DNA from: Metellina segmentata
Lineage: Eukaryota; Arthropoda; Arachnida; Araneae; Tetragnathidae
Direction: 5' to 3'
DNA length: 64,000 nt
Assembly: GCA_947359465.1 (NCBI GenBank)
Contig: OX375878.1
Coordinates: 94,138,877-94,202,876 of the forward strand
Both the position numbers and the translations under genes were made by a program. The notes beneath the pieces were generated by a model that was not told where the DNA came from, did no database searches, and saw nothing but the letters and a program-made list of their open reading frames with translations. Shown piece after piece: positions 12,201 to 23,900 of this stretch. Every line of letters starts with the position of its first letter. Positions within the stretch are counted from its first letter, which is position 1.

Positions 12201-14912
12201 GTATCGTTGCTATTTCTAATTGGTCAAAAGAAAGAAACACCAGATGTAAGATATTTAGACTGTTTTTTTGTTTATTCATTCTGTTTTATAATTTCCTGAA
12301 TACCGTCGTAACTTGTTTCAGCAAATCCCATTTCATTAATCCGTATGATTTTACGAACTTTCTCCGGATTCACCCGAATACCACTACAAATTGTAATTCC
12401 TTTTGAGTGAGTTTTCCTTTTTTTTTTTTTTACCAAACTTGTTGGGTCCTTTTTATTTTTAATTTATTAAAAATTAATGAGAGAAAAGAAAGGTTCGAAA
12501 ATAAGAACCACAACTAAGCCAATTTTAGATTGTATAGTGGTTAGATTTTTTAAAGATTGAATTACTAGAAAAGACTCACTGATCCTGTACATACATTACA
12601 GGTCAGGAGATGTCGATATCTTAATCACAAAAAAAAAAATCAAATTTTTTGTAAATACTCATTTTAAAAGGAAGGCATATAATAAGTGATCAATTGTCAC
12701 CAAGAGAAATAGTGTAAGGGTTGCAAGAATAAGTCTTGTTATCGACAAAAACAAACTATCGTCTATTAACACAGTAACAAAAAGATGACATGCAGCAATT
12801 TATCACATAGATACAATTAAACTAATGAATATAGTGCAATAGAATCAAAAGTCGCGAAGCATGAAAAAAATGTGCGGGACAAGATTTAGAATCACGTGAA
12901 ATTTTGTGAAGAGTAGGGATAGGGCATGAAGTCAATGATGTGTTACCTTTCGTTCTGCAGAACAAGGGAAGGAAAAATAATGCTTATCAATTTTACTCCA
13001 TGCTTGGAGTGTGCTCCGAGCTAAAGGCATGCAACGGCAACAGACTTTTACAACATTGTGCAAGGGTAAAGGCCAAGGGACAGAGAGCTTCGGAACGCCC
13101 AAGCTTTTTATCTGCTCATTTTCCGCCGATAGAGCTGCATGCTGAATGGCTGTAGAGGGTCACGAGGGAGATGCTATGTGACGTCAAGAAGGACGCTACC
13201 AACGATTATGATTATTTAAGGTGTCGTATTGGAGCACTGTGTTGTTGGACAGAACACTGTTTCTTGGTTTCATGTGTGAAGGAGGATTGACATTATTAAG
13301 TTTTTTTTTTTATCCCAGATAAAAAAAATATTAATTTTATGATGAACTTCTCTCTCCTGCAAAAAATGTCCAGAACAAGTCTCGGATCACCATGAATGCC
13401 TTTCCATGCCATGCCTATAGGCATATTTCCATCAGATGCGTGCTGGCTTCACAGACTCGTGGTACTGTAGTAATCGTATCTTTTCTCATGGGGTTTATTG
13501 TCTTAACCTTTAGACTATGGCAAGTACAGGAGTTGTACCTTGAAGGCTATCAGAATCTTGCCAGTTGTACAGTCCCAGGTGCAGAATTATATTCAGTGTT
13601 CTGCAAAACAACTCCAAGCAATTGGAATGGTTCTGCAGGCATTTTGTCGGAATTTTGAAAACTGCAGTCAAATCAAAAACAGACGTAAAACACAATTATT
13701 GGCTAAATATGTAGTGCATAATTATAATAAAAAATCAAAATAAATTCACTTTATTTAAAACCAAGGCATACTTTCAGAATTTGCAAATTTGCAGAGCACT
13801 TTGCACTGCAGAACATTGTAACTTATGATTAAAAAGAAAATTGGCCAAAATTTTGATAAAATTAGGGAAAAATTGTTCTGTGATGGACATTGCAGTTTTA
13901 AGCACGTTTTGCTCCCGGGGCCATGGTCAAAAGATTAAGTAAACACGGTTGTCGCGCTTTCGAAATACCCAAACGATCTTTTCCTGCTTTGATCCCAATC
14001 CCTCTTTCATGACATTTTTTTGCTTGAAGTTGTCTGTTTTGTGTTTGCAGCTTGGTCAAATATGGTTGTATGATAAAATCCCAAAACACTAGTTCAGCCA
14101 CGCTGTTACCCTGACAGTTGTGTAGTCAGGGTAAAGTTCTTATTTCCTTTCCACATATTTCTATTAGGTGTTACCAATTCTAAAACTTAAAAGTGCTCTC
14201 TGTAGCACTTGAAGTTGACTATTTCTTCAGGTCATAGTCCTTCTAATAACAATGGGGCCATGTCCCAAACTTCCTTTTTGTTTCAGTTATATTGGTAATC
14301 CCACGATGTGTAAAGATTAATGTATGGTCTCATTGATTTTTTCCGGAAATTCTGAAATTTTGCGTATTATTTAAAAAACACTTTCAATAGCTATCCAGGT
14401 TTTTTTTTTTGTGTTCTTGCATCTGTTTAACAGCAATAATGAAAGGGTATTGGAGAATTAATCATATTTCTGTGTGTGCAATGTTGGGATATTCTATAAA
14501 TGTGTTCTTTCTATCAAATAGTTGCTTTCTATTGGTTTCTTACTTAGGGATGTGTTGAAAATTCATCACGAAATTAATCTTTAAATTCTTGTCCGCAAGA
14601 TAATTTCTCACCAGGTCAAATTATTAAAAACCTCTCAATATCTGAAAGTTTAATATGTGTGTTTAAAGTAGTTTGCTTTTTACCATTCTCATAATTGTGC
14701 TAATCTTAACATTTTATGAGATTCATAGCTAAAACTTTAAATGATAAACATGATGAACACCTTTGAATTTTATCTCATCAATGTATCAATTTCAATAAAA
14801 AAATTACCAAAAAAAAATGCTATTTCAATTTTTTCTGAAACTATATGTATCATTCTCATTGTTATTACAAGTTTTAAGTACTGTCATTGTGGATTGTAAG
14901 TATAAAATATGG

Positions 14913-14950
<38 letters not shown>

Positions 14951-17900
14951 AGCTACAACTTTATTTTGGTACTGTGTATTTGGTATTGTAGGGTATACCA
15001 GTTAGTGTGGTATTCTCTCTCAATACTGGTCTCCATTGGTTTTTGTTATACTTTTTTCTGTATTAAGGGTCAGTGATTAGGTGTGAATATAGAATGTAAA
15101 TTGGACACTAGCTTTGTACTCCAACACTTCTGGTAAAAATTTCAAATGTGTAAGGGGATAATATGAAATCTGTAGGTACTGTTGTGTATTGCATCATGAC
15201 AATAGTTTCTATGGTTTCATGCAATCATGACCTACTTTTCCAAACATTTGTTCAAACCCTCAAAAGAAAACTGAACTGATTATTCTTTTTAACCCTTGGC
15301 TAAAAATAATTTTCCTACAGAATTATGAAAATTTAATTGTTATTACGCAATTGGTTCTGATAATTATTACCCCAATTTCTACCAATTTTTAATCACAAGT
15401 CTTCAAATCCCAGTAATTTGGCTTTAATGTAGTTATTTATTTCAGGTTATCGAACACTTATTGGATGTTGACAATGTTCCAAGAAAACCGCAATATGATA
15501 TAGCATCAGGTAATGTTCTTAGGTAAACAAATTTTCAAATTTGTTTTAGACCTGATTGTAATTACTTGCAACTAATAGTTTTAATGTTAAATGCTGAAAA
15601 ATATATCAATATAAGAGTATTTTAAATTGAAGCATTCTTGAGATACAGCAGGTTAATAGTACCAAATATCTTAAAAAATTTTTACATAAAAACTCGTTAG
15701 TAGGATTTAAACAATCAAAACATTTTTGGATCTTCATCCTTCTTAATAATAATAAGATAGTTTTCGAAAGAAATGCATACATTTATGCTTACCACAAAAT
15801 AATTTTGTTTGGATCATGATCTGACTCCAGCTCAGTTTATTAAGAATGATTTACTAAATTCCCAAATGTTACTGGAAAGCTTATGTTAGTAGTACAAGAA
15901 GTATGGAATTTAATGTGTGAAAATGTTATTTAAACTTTGCTTCATTTCTCCCGACATTTGATGTAATAAATGCATCCTAAACCATCCTACCTTTAGGGAC
16001 ACATCTCCTTCATGTGCGTATGTGCTTCACAATTCTGAGGCACTTGTGATCTTTTCTTGTCCCATCAGGTTTGTCTTTAGTAGACATTTGTGTCATGCTC
16101 TTGGGATATCCAAGCGATCTTTTCCTCTTTCATTTCATTCTATTCCTCAATCACTTGGGCCTACCTTACAATGTGGTTAGGAAGACTATCGAAGGTTTTC
16201 CCCTGGCCGAGTCGTAGTCAATAGCCCGTTGTGTTGCTCTAGTACGGCGTTAACTAAAATTACCATTACCATACCCCTGGCAGAGTCTTACGATACATGG
16301 CTTCAATCCAATGATCAAAGATAGGCCAAAGAGCTCAATCAACGATCTCAGTGGAATAGATTGTAGGAAATGCTGAAATTGAGCAGGAAAGAAATTAGGG
16401 TAGCTATTGGCCTACTAACTGGACACTGTACCCTAAATAGACACAACCTTATGGGTGTTATTAGATGACCCATTATGTAGAGGCTGTTGTATAGAAGAGG
16501 AAAGTCCTGTATACGTTTTGTGTGAATGTGAATATTACTATTCACAACGATTTGAGTATATGGGATACTATTGTATCGAACCCTGGAAAGTATCAAACAT
16601 TTCAATCAGGTACATGCTGAAATTTATCTCAGCAATTGGTCTTTAATAGATAAAGAGGGGTTTCAGTACAATAGACCACTGGTCGCAGTGCTGGCACTCT
16701 TCTGAGTCACCCCCACAATAAGTAATTCCCCAATTCCTCTTTTTTCCCTTTCTTGACAATTTAAACCTGAAGCTGTCTATTGTGTTCAGTAAAGCTTGGC
16801 CTTTGTGTCGAGACTCCAAAACAATTAATGCAAAATGTCCTAGAATATTGACTTCCCTTGTTAATGATAAATTTCCCTCAAGTCTAAAATGTTTACGCTG
16901 GAAAATCACTGGTTTTATTTGGGGGTTACTGTGGCTCAGTAGGTGTTCCCACTATGCTAGCAACCCTTGCGAGTGTACAGACTGATGAAATGTTTGCATT
17001 CAGTTTGATAAGTACTGTTGAATTACACTGTAATATAGCCAAGTAATAGAGTGTTATTTTCTTGATCTTTTTATGATATTGATTTATATTTCTGTTCCAT
17101 GGAGAGGGAAAATTGTATTTAAAAATGTCTTGGAAACAGCTGTATGCCTCCCAGCAGTATAACCTCAGGGTGCCCTCTCCCACAATTTGGGACTCACTAA
17201 CTTAATTTAATGTGCTTTTCGATTTGGAACTTTCAGCATGGTTTCCAAATTTGAACTGAATGAGTTGACTCAAAACCTCTACATTAAGGACCATACATGT
17301 TTTTGCAAATGGTAGCCCTCCCAGGTGCAGAATCATATTCAGCGTTCTGCAGCACAACTCCAAACAATTGCAATTGTTCTGCAGGCATTTTGTCCGAATT
17401 TTGAATACTGCAGTCAAATCGAAAACAGGTGTAAAACATAATTATTGGCTAAATATGTGTTGCATATTTATGATAAAACATCAAAATGAATTAACTTACT
17501 TTATTTAAAAGCAAGGGATACTTTCAGAATTTGCAATTCTGTTGATAACTTCTAAAGTTAAATATTTTGTCATTGACATAGAAGATGTTTTATTTAGAAA
17601 GTGTTTGGGGTAATTTAGGCAGTGTAGGGAGGTTGTTCCGTAGCTAGAAAAGAAAAAGAAAGGTGTGGTAAAGAGTGCCCTTTGCACTGCAGAACATCGT
17701 AACATATGATTAAAAAAATCAGCCAATATTTTGATAAAATTAAGGAAAACTTGTTCTGCAAAGACTTTGTTGTGTGACATACGTCGCTGTTTTAAGCACT
17801 TTACTCTCTCTCGGGGTAGCCCTTTCCTTTGGTGATGTTAATACCCATCTGAGCCGCGGCAGCTCAGTCAGTAGAGCGTCGGGCTCGCATCAGAAGGGTT

Positions 17901-20900
17901 GTGGGTTCTGTCCTCGGAGGAGCCTGCAATTCTGATGATTGTGAGATCGGCGTTTCGACCTGGCTAAAGATCGTTGTGTTCACTAATGGTGACTGGGGCA
18001 CATTAAATAGGCCGTGGTCACAAAGTCCCCCATGTTCCCATACCAAATCAATACCTCTGGGGGTACCTGATCAGGGGGTTATCGACCTCTGATTGGGATC
18101 TAAATTACGATATGTCAGAGTGAATGGATGTATGAAAGGGCTGAAAGCTTCCTGTAAAACGGATGTGTCATGTATGTCGAGCTAAGTCGGACTTCCTCCC
18201 AATGGGGCTCAATAACATGGAAGGCGCAACCCCCTCTTGCCGTCTTTGACGGGCCTGGCACTCCTCCGGTCTGCCAGTGTAGGCATAAGAAACAACAACA
18301 AAAACAATACCCATCTGCAAGTGGATTTTACTTAGAACATTTGAGTTCTTACCAGTTGTATAGTATATATAAGTATGCCCTCAGGGGCCCACCTCCTTTA
18401 GGCTTCAGGTGGTACTAGTCTTCCTTAGTTGCTCTAGCTTCATGGATCCAAGGTACTTAAGTATTTTTTTATTTTGCTCATGGGGCTTAATGTTTTTCAT
18501 AAACATGAGGGGAGCTGCTTTCCTAGGATTCCCAAGGGATCCCTTTGTGATATTTCTTACTTGAGGCTGTCTTGTGCTTGGTGTAGCTTGGCCATATATG
18601 GTCCTTGTGCCATTAAACCTAAAACAACCACTATAACAGGGTGGTAACAAAACCTGGAAAAATGAGAAATTAGGGTATTCTCAGGGAACTTTTTTAATTC
18701 TGGAAAAATCGGGGAAATTTACAAATTAAAAAAAAAATCAGGGACATTTTGATAATTTAAACGGCCACTATTATAGTTTGTTCATTTTCAGAGATGTGCG
18801 ACTATGAGTGCTTTTGAGAATCGAATAAATCGTATTCGCTGAAATTGTAATTAGAATAAAAATCCCTGACGTCATTAGATTTGAACACAGCGAAAACCGC
18901 TGCTGCCGTTTGTTTTGCGACTGAAGCGTCTTGTTACCGTGACAACTTGTGGTTTCCGATTTGAAATTTGTATAACTAATAATGTTTCATTTGCGTATTA
19001 AATTAATATTTTTTGTTTGCAATTATATTTTTGTTGAATTTTTTATGTATATTTACATTTAGTGTCAGGTGTAAAAAGTTCATAATCAAAATATTTTGTA
19101 TTTTTTCTCCATTTTTTTCAAATGCTATTAGAGTTTTTTAGGGTTTACAACCCTAACAAAACAATTTAAAATATCTGTAGAGAAAAAATAAAAATTTTTG
19201 TTGAGAATTATCTTTTTACCTCATCTCACCCTAAATATTTAAAAATCTTGCTGTGTGGATACTGTAATTAATACCAGTAACAGATCACATTTCTTAAGGG
19301 AATTGTAAAATCAGGGACATTTTTGGTGATACTATCAAAGAAATATCAGGGAACTTTTTTTCAACGATTTTGTTGCCACCCTGTATGAGTATAGTTTATT
19401 TTGAATTATTATTTTAGCAAGAACATAGTGAAGTGGAGAAACCATTAAATATTGTGCATTTTTTGTAGAAATTCCATTAGTATTGTTTGATTGCTCATTT
19501 GATGATCTTGAATGGATTTATGATGACGGATCTTTGAAGTATGTTGTCAAGCACCTTCAAAGTTTGTGGACTCAGCATGCTGTCAAGTTAGTATTCATGC
19601 TTATATGAGTAAATTGAAATGGTTTTGTTTGTTTGATTTCTTGTTACTAATTTTTTTATATTATTGCCTGAGTGCAAAAGAATTCCTTAATTTTCTCTCC
19701 TGACCTCATTTATATGTACAGACATATGTATGGCAGAATCACTGTAAATTGTTCTCATAAATGTTAGACATGAATTGCGTTTAATTTTCCCATCCCTGCA
19801 TTACATTTTCTTAGCAAAGGTTTTAACATCAGTTGCACAAAACCCATCGAAATATATTTTACAATTGTGTTTAATAACCCTATTCACTTCACTAATCTAG
19901 AGTCTTTCATGTTTCCTAGATTCAATCAAATATCACATTTTATAATTAAAATCTATTGAGAACAGGTGGTATCACAGAATAGAAATTTAATACATGATAA
20001 ACTGATGCCAATGGTAAAATCTTGATTTTTTTTGGCTAAATTACAAACTTGCCCTGAGATGTTGGAGTACATTTTTTTCACCTCCTTAAAAAACATGACT
20101 GCTTACAAAAAGCTCTTGCACTGTATTAGTGTAACGAAATCGACTATCTGTCTTTTTTGCAAACTGGACGAAATTAGACCAACTCAAGGAAAACTCTTGA
20201 TGCAGTTACAAATACTGTACAGTATTTTTAAAGAAAATTGTATCACTTTTCAGATTTCTATTGAATTATTTTGTTGACTGGAGGTAGTCATAGGATAAAA
20301 AAATATCTTTGTGGTAATGGAAATTTGTTTGATTGCTAATATATAAATTATATTGGTTTTTTTTATGTATTGAATGTACATAAAAAAAGTTCTATTGTTA
20401 TCGGTGTTTACCAATTACTTAAGCTATATATTTTAAGAGTTTTTAAGTGCAGATAATTTAAAATGGAAACTAGTGTTAGAAAAGAACTGATCAGTATCTC
20501 CTGAATTGTTGTACAATCACTTGGGGGTATTAGTTTTAAAGTAGAATCTAAGCAGGGGAGTAAGGGTAGCTCTTGATTTATCAATTAAATAAAAACATTA
20601 AACCTTCTTAATATGAAAATAACATTTTGAATAAATTCCTTTATACCAAAATGTAATCGTGATTCCAACATTGGAATCGGTATCGTGCTTTCACTTTTTA
20701 TCCTGTGATAATATCTGTTTTTATTAGGTTTTATAAAAAAAAGTGTTATTTGATGGAATCTAGATAACACTGAAACAAAAGTTAACTCCAAATTTATGAA
20801 CAGAATAGGGTTATTTAATACAATTGTAAAATGTGCTATTTCAATGGGTTTTGTTTAACTAATGTTAATGTTATAACCCTTGCTAAGAAAATGTAATGTA

Positions 20901-23900
20901 AGGATTGGGAAAACTAAAATAATTATTTCTTTATGATTTAATTTCTTTGATAATTTTCAATAACACGCTATTTTATGCACCAAAAATGTTTTTTTTTTAA
21001 TTTTTTTAAAATGGATTTGTTAAGTTTAATAGAGGTTCTATGTCGATTCTGAATGAAGTAAAAATGACTGTCACCATATTCTGAATTTGGTCAGTTACTA
21101 TAAGGAAAACATGAAACCAATCAATAAGACAACTGAAAAAATCTGAATTTCTGATTTATTCAATTCTTATCCTGCATGTTAGATTCTTTATCTTAAAATA
21201 GTGCAGTTTTTTGAGTAAATGTCTACTTTCGAAATACACATATTTTTATTGCTTTACATGAAGGACTACCATGATTCGAAAGATGTTGACAGAATTGGGA
21301 AATGTCTGTCCTTTACCAGAACCTGTTTTTAATCAAGCGGAATGTCTTCTCCCAGGGGTGAAACCTCGTGTATACAAAAATCTCCTGGACCGACAATTTT
21401 GTGGTAACTATACATTTAATAACTACTTGTGTTGAGAAATATTTTTTTTTCAATAAAAATTTAATATTTGTTTAGTTTTTAATATTTGAGTGTTACAACT
21501 CAGTAGTTGCTATAGCTGCTTAGTAATTAAAGTTTAATTTTTGACTGTTTCAATTGTCCAGACAAGTTAATCAGGAAATAATTTTGAAGGTGGCACAATC
21601 TTTTCCATGTTTTCTATTCCAATTGTAAAGTTGAAATGATCAATCAACTTGTGTGATAAACAAAACTTCAATTTACCCTTTCTAAATTAGCTTCAGAGGG
21701 TATTTTTTTAAAATTGTTTTTAGCATTTAAAATATTTCCAGGACTTAACCAGGGTTCACAGTAACCCAGTTGGAAGTGTGCATTAGCAATCAGAGGTTGC
21801 AAGTTTGAAACTCGTTCCAACCAAAGACTATTGTACAGGAGAGAGGGCTTTTGCACATCAAATGTGTCGTGGTCTCAAATGTTCTCACATTAGCATGGTG
21901 CAGAAGTTTGGAGAGGGTGGTGCTAGCTAAGTATCGTCTGTCTTCTGCAAGATTTTTCTTGTCCAATCCCCTCCCATTTAGTCACCTAGTATTTAGATGG
22001 ATGTTTTGCTTGCTTTAGGAACTGATCAAACTCTTGTACTAAATCAGCATTTATCATTTGGAAATATATTTGGTTACTTTCAGCTGTCCATGATCTTTCT
22101 ACTGATGGGTTGAACCAAATTTTGATTAAGCTAATTCGTAAAGCAATAACATTTTGGAGTCTTTATTATAGCAGGGCTCCTAACACGTCACTTTTTGTCA
22201 CCTTTTTATTTTTTGTCACTTTTTGACTTTTTGTCACCTTTTCAGGGGTTTTAAGTTCTTAAATTTTATTAAGATAAGAAAATTTTTTGGTGCACAGTAA
22301 AAAAAAAAATTTTTTTTTTCTAAAATATAAAGTTTTTAAGGAAGCAGCACTTGCTCAGGCAATGATTGAAGGAGCGGCTAAAGTCTCAAATGATGCTGGT
22401 CAGCAAGGACTGACTTTAAAAAATGCACATTCTTCTATTGAGAAGAATAAGACAAAATTAATTTCAGACTTTTTCAACAAAAAAAATGAGACATAATCTT
22501 TTAAAGAAAAGGAAGAAATTCTTGAAGCTGTGTCAAAAATGAACAAATTAAAAAATCATTGTTACGATTTTTTAATTTTTATGTTAATATTTCAAAATGA
22601 TATACTTTTTAAATTTAGAAAATAACAATATCCTTGTAAAGAAAGGATAAGGGAGGACCTTTTTATTTTCTATCTTTATACTTGAATATATTTAGCATTA
22701 TTGTTATTATTTTTTTTTTTTGCTCGATTAGTCACTTTTTGTCACCTTCTTCTGCTTGATTAGTCACTTTTTGTCACCTTTTTCTGCTTGATTAGTCACT
22801 TTTTGTCACCTTTTTGGTTAAATTAGTCACTTTTGCCACCTTTTTAGACCTTTAAACCTGTTAGGAGCCATATAGCAACACTTTACATACTTGTTTAAAA
22901 CATAATTATGTGAATTCTTATCCCAGTTAGTGTGTTACTTGTAAATTTGGGTTGAAATACATAATGCTCATTGAAGTAGATGAAAATTAACTTTGTTAAC
23001 ATTATCAGGTCACAAAATCTATTTAATATTATAAACATAGTCTTAACTCTTGTTCTATTGAGTTTAAGTATATTGTATGAGATACATTTTCTGTTGAGCT
23101 AAGTATTGATGGCTGTAGTGTTTCTGTGGCATGTGTTTCCTCTACGTATTCGAAACCTGACGACCTGTTTTCCCATAAAGGATTGGCCAACGGCGAATAG
23201 GCTGAATGCCAAACTTAGTCAAAATGGAAATAAAACTACATTTTAAGGTGAGTCCCAATATGTATCATGCAAAAGCATTGGGATAGCAGGAGTAAAATCT
23301 TCCAGAACATCGGATTTGTTAATTTATACTAAAAATCGCTTATAGAGAAAAATGAAACTGACAGTCCAATCTTGAAGTGGTTGGGCACAGCTTGACCAAA
23401 ACATGTCCTTGCACCATGGAACCCAACTAAAATTGAAAGACAATTTAGATGTTTAAATTTGTTGGTGAATCGTGTATCATAGCTTTTAATTCATCAAATA
23501 AATCGCTATTCAGAGCTGAAATGAAATTTTATTAAACAAATAAGTTTCATTGAACACAGTTTTGAATCATACATTTTCTCAGTGCGACCACACATAGCTT
23601 ATTTAGTATAAAACATAAGCTTATTTGTCATACAACTATACACGAACTTTGAATGTTCAGAGAAATGTACACACAATTCCTGTACATGTACTAATATCAC
23701 AAGATAAAGCCACGTTTATATTCATATACATACTGGCAGAGAAATGGAAAGATATGTAGTATGACGACATAATTGTATACACACTTTTTGTTCAAAGAAT
23801 ATTACTTTGAGTTAACACATTTTTAGATTTTTAAATGAAAGATGATATATTTCCTGAAAGCTCTTTTGGGTAGTAAGAAGTTTCTTTTAGAGAATTCAGA

